From assembly GCF_002979915.1 (NCBI RefSeq), contig NZ_PCQA01000001.1, positions 620,001 through 684,000 of the forward strand: a DNA stretch of 64,000 bases. The letters are read 5' to 3'. Of the stretch, positions 54,150 through 62,958 are shown one piece after another. The notes beneath the pieces were generated by a model, which saw nothing but the letters and a program-made list of their open reading frames with translations, ran no database searches and had not been told where the DNA came from. The DNA comes from Arthrobacter sp. MYb213 (GTDB taxonomy: Bacteria; Actinomycetota; Actinomycetes; Actinomycetales; Micrococcaceae). Made by a program: the position numbers and the translations under genes. Numbering within the stretch: the stretch's first letter is position 1; every line of letters starts with the position of its first letter.

Positions 54150-55442
54150 TTACGAGCTCTCATTCGTAGGGTGCCAGGCACGATATAGATGTAGTTTTGA
54201 AGTTCGTTCGGTCATCAGATTGGAAATTTCGTCGAAGAATTGTTCAGTCGATTCTCCCCTCTGAAGACCACCAAAGTAAAACTCGCGTGCCTCCAGCCTT
54301 TCCTTCGACATTTCGTCATTGCGAATCCATTCATTCAGCAAGCTACCCAAGGATGCTCGTGTCCTAATATTGACAATCGGGCAGGCTTGAGAAATCGGTG
54401 CGTCTAAACGCAGTTGCTGCTCATTTTGTCGACGATCTGTTAATACCATCGGCTTTTCTGGGCATAGGTACAAGTAATCGAGACCTACACTCGAAACATC
54501 AGTAATTAGGGCATCGACGTGGTCGAACATGGAAAGAATATTTCCGACAGGTACATACTCGTGTACTTGGCCGCGAGCTTTTCGCTCTCCAATGAGCTTA
54601 CAAATGTCCTCGTGCGCTTTTCGAACGTCTACATCTCGTGAGTTTGTAACACGCGGATGAGGCTTGTAGATGACTCTATTACTCGCGTCAGCAACCAATG
54701 CACTCACGATTTCCAGACCATATAGATCGACGGAAGTGTAATTGTTATCGTCGTTCTCGCCTTCCCAGGTAGGCGCATACATGATGGTACGAAGATTGGA
54801 TGGTTCAAGCTCCGCCTCAAATTGAACGTCTAGCTGAGGTCTTCCTGTAATCACGAGTTTTTCGATGTTGAAATCAATCAGACGGGCTTTATGGCGGTCA
54901 ATGGCGGCCGGACCAGCTACGAAGACGCGGTCATACGCCTTGGCCTTATTAGAAACCATCGAGAGCTTATCGCTCTCCCCGTGATTTACATGGACATGCA
55001 CTGGCCTAGGGTGCTCTAGCGATTGAAAATTGGTACGACTATTATTCACGTATATTACGAGTTGGTACTGATTATCTTCATAGAGGTCCATCAAACTCGA
55101 AAATCGTCGCACAAATATACGCGGCAGCGAAGTATGCTTCCGAATTTGCCGGAAAGATTCTACTTTTCTAAAGAGCAAAACGACGCGGTGCCTCAGATGT
55201 AGTTTCTCAAGTACAGGAAGCCATTGCACAAGCTGATATAGCTTGTCCGGTTCATCTCCAAAATAGACAACAACGGTTGCTTCTACTGGTATGTCCTCGA
55301 TTTCATGGTTAAAGCTCTTCCCATTTTCTATGCCAATCCATCCCAACGCTTCTTGCAACTTGACGCTACGACTAACAGCCCCAGCTATTTGCCTAGACTG
55401 AGCTAAAAAGGCAGCTGCCAGCTGATGACCCATAGTTGTCAT
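54150..55442 (-). CDS. CDP-glycerol glycerophosphotransferase-like enzyme (TagB/TagF family)
   Basis: A 430-residue member of the CDP-glycerol:poly(glycerophosphate) family. VHVNHGESDKLSMVSNKAKA holds the conserved His, NRVIYKPHPR the substrate-binding core, and DHVDALITDVSSVGLDYLYL the C-terminal motif with the conserved TDxSS. It would add glycerol-phosphate to a lipid-linked wall polymer. Its start is two bases from the diverging glycosyltransferase frame (likely start further inside), so they are divergent partners. Base composition is AT-richer than its neighbours. Confidence 0.88.
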   Translation of the reverse strand: MTTMGHQLAAAFLAQSRQIAGAVSRSVKLQEALGWIGIENGKSFNHEIEDIPVEATVVVYFGDEPDKLYQLVQWLPVLEKLHLRHRVVLLFRKVESFRQIRKHTSLPRIFVRRFSSLMDLYEDNQYQLVIYVNNSRTNFQSLEHPRPVHVHVNHGESDKLSMVSNKAKAYDRVFVAGPAAIDRHKARLIDFNIEKLVITGRPQLDVQFEAELEPSNLRTIMYAPTWEGENDDNNYTSVDLYGLEIVSALVADASNRVIYKPHPRVTNSRDVDVRKAHEDICKLIGERKARGQVHEYVPVGNILSMFDHVDALITDVSSVGLDYLYLCPEKPMVLTDRRQNEQQLRLDAPISQACPIVNIRTRASLGSLLNEWIRNDEMSKERLEAREFYFGGLQRGESTEQFFDEISNLMTERTSKLHLYRAWHPTNESS

Positions 55443-55509
55443 TTTGCGAAAATCCCCAATACCGGTGGTTCAGATTAAAATTGAGATGGTAGCCCGCTCA
55501 GAAGCATCT

Positions 55510-57393
55510 AGAATGATTCAAAGCCCATCTGCGAAAGTTGCATTAATGTTCGAGGATACCACCACGTTATCGGCTCGCTCTATTGCGAGTAAACCATCTG
55601 CCGCCCGTTCAAGCGCCCTTCCAACTCTAATGACGACTTGGACCATTGAACAAACGTTCGGTGGGATGACTGCGATGTGTTTAAAACGCGCAAATGTCTT
55701 CCATGCAAATGGCATCCCGACAGCTGTAGTAACTTTCGCGCCTGACGAACAATTTGAACTGACGCATAAGTCGTTGACGGAGTCTGGGCGATTAGACGTA
55801 GAAGTACCCATTATAAATCTCCATAACTATTACGACCAACATTTACCAAATCAGGTTGGCGCTGATTTCGTAGCAACTGAACTACCCGATTTGGATTGGG
55901 GATCGCCTAGCACGGTTCTGCGGACGAGCGATCAAACTTTGTTCTACCGCGCCTTTTCCGCAGGAAAAGGTTCTGCTCTAAAACGTCGCGAGTATTATCG
56001 CCGCGATGGGACAGTTTATTTATTAGACTGCACTCTCCCCAGTTCGACATCGAAAACTAAGACAAAAAGGATTCTGCAACTTTTTCGCCGTGGTCGATCA
56101 CCAGTGGCCGAATTCACTAGTGCTTCAAAGCTCTACCGCCATTGGCTTTCAACTCTTATTGGAGACACCGAGTCCAATGTCATCGTTGATAGTAAGTACG
56201 CCGCAGGATTTCTCAATTCATGGGAACATCCCGGGGCTATAAAGATATTTAATTTCCACAGCACCCACCTCATGCCTCAGCAAGATGTCATACAAGGAAA
56301 ACTCTCCCCTGCCCATTTGCCAGTCATCGAAAACCGGACTAAATGGGACGGTCTAGTCTTCCTTACCGATTCACAACGAAGTGCGTTCAACCGACGATTT
56401 AACGACATTGGCAATTCGTACGTTATGGGTAACCCCACGGAGGGGCCAAGCGAGTTACCGTCCCGTTTGGATCGAGATCTCTCAAAAGTTGTTTATGTTG
56501 GGCGATTAACCGCGGCAAAAAATATCGACGAAGTTATCGAGATAGTTCACTCTGTCGCTCGATCCGGTCAACCTATAAGCCTAGATATTATCGGAGAAGG
56601 CAGCCAACGAAGTTCTCTTGAAGAACTTGTACGCACTTTGGGTCTAGAAGATAAAGTAAGATTCTTAGGTCAAGTGGAATCGATTGGCGAGCACTTGCGT
56701 AAGGCAAATGTACTGCTCTTATGCAGTAGTTTTGAAGGCCAGTCTCTAGCCCTCATGGAAGCACAAGCACATGGATGCGTACCAGTGGCATACGACGTTG
56801 ATTTTGGGCCTCGTGACGTTATAGACCATTCCGCTACAGGATATTTGGTCCCTTATCAAGATCAGACTGCGGCCGTTGGAACCATCATCCGCCTATTTAG
56901 CAATGACGAACTGGCATCGAAAATATCGGGCAATGCCTTCAACAAAGCCAAGGATTATAACGAAGTTGCAATATTCCAACGGTGGCAGCACTCACTGGAA
57001 ATAATCAGGAAAAACCGTTCCAAGCTTAGTAAGCTCTCGCAAATTCGTCCCATTCTTGTAGGGCTTGGATTCATTGCAGACGGAAGTATCAGGGTAGACA
57101 TTGAGTTGGTTCAAAAGCTGCTCACGATCGACAGTTTAGAACTACTAGTCAGTCCGCGCAGCGAAAGCGAGTCAACAAACACAATTTCTGTCTCCCCTCA
57201 CAGTTCAGAAGTTGAAAGTGCTTCATTCATCGTCCCAAGCGAGATCTATGAATCTGCAGGATCCAAGGGGACGTTAGATCTGCATTTAAAGATGTATTCG
57301 GGAACTGCCGCGGTCTCTGTACGTTTAGGCGTTCAGAATCAACAGAGCCTATCTCCATATCTGACTGCATATGGAAACTTGAGCCTCAAGTAG
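55510..57393 (+). CDS. TagE-like poly(glycerol-phosphate) glucosyltransferase
   Basis: A GT4-fold enzyme of about 627 residues. The N-terminal half carries TTWTIEQTFGGMTAMCLKRA, typical for glycosyltransferases that decorate teichoic acids, and VYVGRLTAAKNIDEVIEIVH, then CSSFEGQSLALMEAQAHG supply the GT-B nucleotide-sugar site. The C-terminal part (from about residue 520) is a small beta-rich domain I do not recognise. Of several possible starts I prefer 55510; an earlier TTG at 55444 is unlikely. Together with the neighbouring transferase it suggests a glucosylated glycerol-phosphate-type polymer. Low GC. Confidence 0.82.
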   Translation, partial: RMIQSPSAKVALMFEDTTTLSARSIASKPSAARSSALPTLMTTWTIEQTFGGMTAMCLKRANVFHANGIPTAVVTFAPDEQFELTHKSLTESGRLDVEVPIINLHNYYDQHLPNQVGADFVATELPDLDWGSPSTVLRTSDQTLFYRAFSAGKGSALKRREYYRRDGTVYLLDCTLPSSTSKTKTKRILQLFRRGRSPVAEFTSASKLYRHWLSTLIGDTESNVIVDSKYAAGFLNSWEHPGAIKIFNFHSTHLMPQQDVIQGKLSPAHLPVIENRTKWDGLVFLTDSQRSAFNRRFNDIGNSYVMGNPTEGPSELPSRLDRDLSKVVYVGRLTAAKNIDEVIEIVHSVARSGQPISLDIIGEGSQRSSLEELVRTLGLEDKVRFLGQVESIGEHLRKANVLLLCSSFEGQSLALMEAQAHGCVPVAYDVDFGPRDVIDHSATGYLVPYQDQTAAVGTIIRLFSNDELASKISGNAFNKAKDYNEVAIFQRWQHSLEIIRKNRSKLSKLSQIRPILVGLGFIADGSIRVDIELVQKLLTIDSLELLVSPRSESESTNTISVSPHSSEVESASFIVPSEIYESAGSKGTLDLHLKMYSGTAAVSVRLGVQNQQSLSPYLTAYGNLSLK

Positions 57394-57411
57394 GCTTAGT
57401 GAACACAAAGC

Positions 57412-57450
57412 GGCGCCGCCTGCAATTGAATTGCAGGCGGCGCCCTTTTT
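57412..57450. terminator. Bidirectional terminator
   Basis: Perfect 16-bp inverted repeat around a single G, running into TTTTT on the + side and A-rich sequence on the other. Separates the TagE-like gene from the convergent giant peroxidase gene. Confidence 0.93.
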
Positions 57451-57459
57451 GTTACCTAA

Positions 57460-60400
57460 TTACTCGGCCGGAAGTGGATCCGGTGCGAGGTTCTGCGGGC
57501 TAGGGATCAAAGCCGTCGCGTTGGAGTACGCGACTTCTGCTGTTCCCTGGTCATCGTCGTAACCGATTGACAATCGAACGAATTGGTTTTGCTGTCGGGC
57601 GGTTACGGTAAAGCTCGCCATATCCGTACCGTCTCCGGTTGCTCCATCAATATTGCTCCAGTTGTCCGTGCCGTTTGCACTCTGTTGCCAGATGTAAACG
57701 CCACCTGGCTCTTCGAGTACTGACTCGGCACCATCCTCGTCAGACATCTGGGTGACGATACTCAAGGTATCTCCCACCGAGGCTGCCTCCGGAGAGATGA
57801 CCGGACCGACTGGTTCGTCATTCACGTTGGCTACCGCATCGGTTCCTGCCGAGGCGATTTGTTCGTGAGTGCCGTTGCCATCAATGTAGGTCACCAGGAC
57901 CCGAACCGGTGCGCCAACTTCGGCGTCGGTGAGGGTGAAGGTTCCGGACTCGTTAGTCTGGGTAGTCACCCAGACATCGCTCTGCGCATCGACTCCGGCT
58001 TCCACGAAGGTCTGCAGCGAGAATGTCAGATCCGATTCGATATCGTCCACGTCGCTGACTCCACTGGCGTCGGTGGTGACTTCCCCGTTTTCAGTGATCG
58101 GATCATCGTGGCCAAGCACAACTTCACCGGCCGCCTGTCCACAGGTTGCCTCGGTGTCCACTGGCAAGCAGACCACGGTGTCATTGAACTGAATGCGTTC
58201 AATGTTACGAAGTACGCTAGCCATCTCTTCGCCTTCGAGGGCGTTGACTACCTTCACTACGTTGGCTTCCAACTCAGTGACTGTGTAGTCAGCTTCGATA
58301 CCTTCAAAGACCACCGTGTCGATGTTGTCTGCTTCGTTATCCAGCTGAACAACCTCGCGAACCATATGCAATTCGCTTGGATTGATGGTGCCGTTTAGCA
58401 TCCGGGTGCTGAAAGCTGCTATTGAATCCTGAGATTCAACGGCTCCGCCCTCTGGCCGGTACTCAACACGCACGTTCAACCAGGCATCCCCGTCGACGAA
58501 GTTACGTCCGTCGCGCGGTTCAATCAGGTCAGATCCGGTGCCACCGATGAGGATGTTGTTATTGTGATCCCCGTCGTAGACGGTTGGATCATCCACCAGG
58601 AATGGCCTTGCATATTCGGGGACGTCTCCGCCACCGAGCATTTCACGCAAACCATCGATCCGGTCCAGATGATCTTGGGTCAGATGGTGTCCGTAGCCAA
58701 TCGCTCCGCCGGCTGGATCGAAGGTGAGATCCACGCCGCCTTGCGAACCGCGCAGGATGTCATCTCCAGACCAACCACTGGTTGCTTCGGTCTGCAGGAA
58801 CCGATCTCGGATACCCGTGATCGACTGTGGCATTCCAACAACAAATCCCATATCAGCGTTCACTGGTGTCTTGTGACCTCTGTAGCTCACCCAGTCGAAT
58901 CCGAGCACTCCCGAATACCTGTCGGTAGCGCCACCGGCAACCATGATGTCATCTCCGCCTTCTGCGTCGAAGTCATTGTTTCCAGCACCGCCGATGATGA
59001 TGTCGTGTCCACCGTGGTACAGATTCGGATCATTGAACATGGTATTACCCATGTCACCTTGGAGCAGATCGCCGTTGCCGCCGTTGCCCTGAATCCAGTC
59101 GTTGCCCTCATCACCATAGAGAACATCCGAGCCGGTGGAACCGAGCAAGAAATCATTTCCAAGGCCACCGTGAGCGGTGACTCGATCCTGGCCGCCGAGC
59201 ATAAAGTCAATGCCCGAACCACCAAAGGTCAGATCCGCGACTCCCGGTCCTGGGTTCAGCACGTCGTGCCCCGCTTCACCTTGCAACCTGTCGCCATCAC
59301 CGAAGAGGTCAGTAATGATGTCATCTCCATCGCCACCCATCAGCGCGTCAACACCATCATCACCTTCAATCCGGTCATTGCCGCCACGGCCCCAGACGGA
59401 GTCATCGCCCAGCCCGCCACGGATGCTACTTGCCTCATCGGTGTCCTGAACAACAATGTGTTCTGGTCCGGTGAAGCGCCAGCCGTCTGCTGCCGAACCG
59501 GTGAGACCGGCGGCATTCAGATTTTCTTGTGTATCCGACAAGTTGAACGTCAGCTGTGGAGCAGCAAAGACATCATGCGGCACCTTGTCTGCGGTCGTAT
59601 TGCGGATGACCAGCTGCGAGAGTGAATTCGCTTCCAAGGAGTGGAAGAGCGTATTACCCAGGTTGCGAGTCAGGTAGTAGAACCTGTCACCATTTTGCAG
59701 ATCCTCCAGCTGGGCCTCGAACACGTAGTTGAATGTGGAGCCGAGCATGCCGCCGAAGATATAAGGCTTTTCGGCTAGTCCACCCATCCACAGGTCAACA
59801 TCGTTCAGTCCCGTATCTGCTGCAGGAAGAGCCATATAGGCAGGATCTGCGGCCAATGCGGTACCAGCTGCACGCTTATCAACAAGCGTTGCTGCCCCAG
59901 TTACCGACTCATGAGTTGAGTAGGCGGCAAGGAAATTACTGATCGATTCCGGGTTCTTCATTGAGAGCCTGAAATCTTCCCAGCTAGCGTATGGCTCAAG
60001 CTGCGAGTCACCGGATTCATTGAAGAACGTCTCACGAGCGGTCTGCATTGAAGGAACACCGGTATCCCTTGCCCGGGCCATGTTGATCGTTGGCAGATCT
60101 AGTGGCAGACCCAGCAACTGGTTGCGCAGCGTATCGGTGACAAACTCATCAACGCCGTTAGCCGTTTGATTGGCCAGACCCTTCAAGATGCCGCCGGCAG
60201 ATTCGTCAGCAGTCAACGGAGTACCGTCTGGTGCTGTGGCGAATGCCGTCGGATTCAAGAATGCATCCAACAATGGCGTTTCAACCATCACCCCGTTGTG
60301 CTCGCGAGGAACAGTTTCACGCAACATCGAGTGTCCGAAGCGGTACACTGCGTGAGCAAATTCGGCCCTGATCGAGGCATTTGTGCCCGGCTGGTACGAA

Positions 60401-62958
60401 TTCTCGTTCAGCACCGTTGGATCGATCGAAGGAGCGATACGTCGTGCGAATTCCTCGAACACCAGGTGCTGGTACTGCATTTCTGTCATGAAGCGTCCTG
60501 CTTGGAACAGGCGTTCACCATAGTTCCAGAATCCATCCTTCTGGAAGCGCTCTAGCAGCTCGGCTGGCAGATTGTTTTCCAGTTCATCTCGGATCTGCTC
60601 GGTCACCCGGTTGTGTTCGGAGTGGAACACATGGTGGACCGAAGTCAGCCCAATATTCTCGTTGCCTCGTCCGTCACCGGTGATGTAGTGGCTTTCCAAA
60701 CTAACGTTGTCGTAGCCCGGGATCTGTGGACCGTCTGGATCGGTTGGATTATCAACCAACAACGGAGTGGCACCATGGGCAATGTCATCAAGGAATGATG
60801 CATTAGCCGTATGTGAGCCTTCGGTAGAAAGCGGTGCACTACGGTCACCCGACTGCATCCCATCTGGGAATGCAAGCTGAGCCTGTCCATTGGTGTCCAG
60901 GATCAATCCGCCGTATGGATCGGTGTACAGCAGCGGAACGTCCAAAACATCAAAGTCATCCATGGCGATGCCGAGAATGTCTCGCGCCTGATCCTTCACA
61001 TTTTTCCAAGTTGGAAGACCTTCGCCGCCCTCACCGTTGAGAATCCTTCCGGTTGGCACCGGCGAATCATTGACCAATTCGTACTCACGCATAAAGGCGT
61101 TGTGCGAAGCATGGGAACCATAAGTCTGGTTCTGGTCCACAAAAGGGGTCGTACGGTTGATGTGTTCACGCTGTCCACCGGTGTCATCGATAGTGGCACG
61201 CGTCAGGGTCAAAAAGTTCGTTCGAGCACCTTCTACGTATAGTGGATCATCTGGTTGCAGTGGAACCACTACTGTTCCGTTTCCACCCTTGGAGACCAGA
61301 TCCAACCCGTGATCAAAGAACTGACCAAAGATGGTGAACAGGCTTGTAGCCGAAGCCGACAATCCTTCATCGGTGGCGATATCTGGGATCATGTAGTTAG
61401 AACCGCCGGCAAGTGGACTCACGAGATCATCCAAGGTGGTAGCTACCGCTAGATTCCCACCCAAGATCACGATGTTGGTAGGTTGCAAGCGATCGATCTC
61501 GGCTTGAACCACGGCTGGCAAAGTACCTCCGCGTGGCACTAAGAGGATCGGTGCACCCTGTGATCCAGCTACCGAAGCCGCCGACAATGCGTCAGGATAG
61601 TTTGCATTGGTCGTCAAGTAGACAACAGGAACTGGCGGCGTGAAATGAGCCGCCGAGATCATAGTGGCGGTCTCAATCGAGTTCGCTCCACCAATTCGTT
61701 CGGTGGTCCAAGAGGCAGCTAAGGTCGATTCGACAGCAGCGGACACTGCTAACGGTCCACCAAGCACAACAACCTTTGCAGGATTCAGCCGAGCTAGTTC
61801 TGTTTGAACCACCTCAGGAATAGAATCACGCGAGACCAGCAACACTGGTGCGTTGTCTCTTGCTGCGGGAGCTGCAACGGCAAGTGCATCTTGAAAACTC
61901 TGCCCGGTTGCAATGTAGACGGTATTTACCGGCGCATCACTTACAGGATCCGGATGAGTGTATTTGCTAATCTCCACTGCCGTGGCTACGGAGCTAGCAC
62001 CAGCAATCCTACTCACAGTGCCCGAAGCGTAGGTACCTAGTTCAGTCGCCACAGCTTCGCTGATAGCAAGTGGACCACCTGCGATGATGATGTTTTCCGG
62101 GCTCAACCTGGTCAGTTCGGCAGCTGAGACTTCGGGAATACTGTTCGTGTTGATGAGCAGCACCGGAGCACCAGCCGATTTTGCCAGCGCACTAACCGTC
62201 AAGGCATCCGCGAAGTGATTCACGCGTGCGATGACGACTGTCGAAACATCGGTAGGAAAGTTCGCTGCGCTGATAGCAGCTGACGTGGCCACCGAGGAAG
62301 GGCCAAATAGTCGCTGAGCCGTTCCTCCTCCTTCTTTACCTGCCCCATCAACCCTAGCTGCAACCTCTCCTGCTGCTTTGTTGGCAACGGTTTGATCAAC
62401 AATCAGGTTACTGATGATGCGTGGTTCAGAATCGTAGACGAACCCATCGGTCTGCGTATAACTAGTCTGTGCCCCTGGCTCATCGGTGGCGTTTCCTGGT
62501 GCGCGCGGTGGAGTGGCTTCCGCGTCCTGATATTCCGCGTCAAGGAGACGAGGGAAAACTTCTTGCGCTGTGCCGTATCCATCTTGGCCAGGCATGAGGT
62601 TATTCCACCGCCCATCAACTGTGCGCAACCCAAATGGCAAAAGCGGAGACCCGATACAGGGGTCTCCGTCAAGGTCAAAGTGGGTTTGAGAAGGAATGTC
62701 GAACGTCGCGGTTGATTTGCAGAGAGGCGACGCTTCTTCATTCGTGACCTCGTCCTCAGCATGGGCCTCAGAAATTTCAATTTGCTTGATGATGAATTCA
62801 AGATCTCCTTGAGAGACGTTGAAGTCTTGACCTGGCGGCGGTGCCGCGACGGCTGCCGGGACACCTATCATCGCCCCAGAAAATACCATCGTTGCGGCTA
62901 CAAGAACTGAGCCGACTTTGGCGCCCGGTGATCCGGGCATACCCCTCCTGCGTGGCAT
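57460..62958 (-). CDS. Giant secreted heme peroxidase with nested cell-wall-binding repeats and RTX domain
   Basis: An 1832-residue exported protein. A signal peptide (about residues 1-38) ends near AVAA. The animal-type heme peroxidase domain begins near residue 45, with LPFGLRTVDGRWNN and IISNLIVDQT, then is interrupted at about 208-512 by three cell-wall-binding type 2 (CWB2, PF04122) repeats (GASSVATAVEISK and ITGGPLAISEAV-type strands), and resumes with FGQFFDHGLDL (distal His about 550) and VYRFGHSMLRE (proximal His about 876). Residues about 1180-1500 contain RTX calcium-binding nonapeptides (GGLGDDSVWGRGGND). The C-terminus has Ig-like modules. GGGGAG precedes ATG 62958; the TTG at 62973 is too early. 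Confidence 0.9.
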   Translation of the reverse strand: MPRRRGMPGSPGAKVGSVLVAATMVFSGAMIGVPAAVAAPPPGQDFNVSQGDLEFIIKQIEISEAHAEDEVTNEEASPLCKSTATFDIPSQTHFDLDGDPCIGSPLLPFGLRTVDGRWNNLMPGQDGYGTAQEVFPRLLDAEYQDAEATPPRAPGNATDEPGAQTSYTQTDGFVYDSEPRIISNLIVDQTVANKAAGEVAARVDGAGKEGGGTAQRLFGPSSVATSAAISAANFPTDVSTVVIARVNHFADALTVSALAKSAGAPVLLINTNSIPEVSAAELTRLSPENIIIAGGPLAISEAVATELGTYASGTVSRIAGASSVATAVEISKYTHPDPVSDAPVNTVYIATGQSFQDALAVAAPAARDNAPVLLVSRDSIPEVVQTELARLNPAKVVVLGGPLAVSAAVESTLAASWTTERIGGANSIETATMISAAHFTPPVPVVYLTTNANYPDALSAASVAGSQGAPILLVPRGGTLPAVVQAEIDRLQPTNIVILGGNLAVATTLDDLVSPLAGGSNYMIPDIATDEGLSASATSLFTIFGQFFDHGLDLVSKGGNGTVVVPLQPDDPLYVEGARTNFLTLTRATIDDTGGQREHINRTTPFVDQNQTYGSHASHNAFMREYELVNDSPVPTGRILNGEGGEGLPTWKNVKDQARDILGIAMDDFDVLDVPLLYTDPYGGLILDTNGQAQLAFPDGMQSGDRSAPLSTEGSHTANASFLDDIAHGATPLLVDNPTDPDGPQIPGYDNVSLESHYITGDGRGNENIGLTSVHHVFHSEHNRVTEQIRDELENNLPAELLERFQKDGFWNYGERLFQAGRFMTEMQYQHLVFEEFARRIAPSIDPTVLNENSYQPGTNASIRAEFAHAVYRFGHSMLRETVPREHNGVMVETPLLDAFLNPTAFATAPDGTPLTADESAGGILKGLANQTANGVDEFVTDTLRNQLLGLPLDLPTINMARARDTGVPSMQTARETFFNESGDSQLEPYASWEDFRLSMKNPESISNFLAAYSTHESVTGAATLVDKRAAGTALAADPAYMALPAADTGLNDVDLWMGGLAEKPYIFGGMLGSTFNYVFEAQLEDLQNGDRFYYLTRNLGNTLFHSLEANSLSQLVIRNTTADKVPHDVFAAPQLTFNLSDTQENLNAAGLTGSAADGWRFTGPEHIVVQDTDEASSIRGGLGDDSVWGRGGNDRIEGDDGVDALMGGDGDDIITDLFGDGDRLQGEAGHDVLNPGPGVADLTFGGSGIDFMLGGQDRVTAHGGLGNDFLLGSTGSDVLYGDEGNDWIQGNGGNGDLLQGDMGNTMFNDPNLYHGGHDIIIGGAGNNDFDAEGGDDIMVAGGATDRYSGVLGFDWVSYRGHKTPVNADMGFVVGMPQSITGIRDRFLQTEATSGWSGDDILRGSQGGVDLTFDPAGGAIGYGHHLTQDHLDRIDGLREMLGGGDVPEYARPFLVDDPTVYDGDHNNNILIGGTGSDLIEPRDGRNFVDGDAWLNVRVEYRPEGGAVESQDSIAAFSTRMLNGTINPSELHMVREVVQLDNEADNIDTVVFEGIEADYTVTELEANVVKVVNALEGEEMASVLRNIERIQFNDTVVCLPVDTEATCGQAAGEVVLGHDDPITENGEVTTDASGVSDVDDIESDLTFSLQTFVEAGVDAQSDVWVTTQTNESGTFTLTDAEVGAPVRVLVTYIDGNGTHEQIASAGTDAVANVNDEPVGPVISPEAASVGDTLSIVTQMSDEDGAESVLEEPGGVYIWQQSANGTDNWSNIDGATGDGTDMASFTVTARQQNQFVRLSIGYDDDQGTAEVAYSNATALIPSPQNLAPDPLPAE

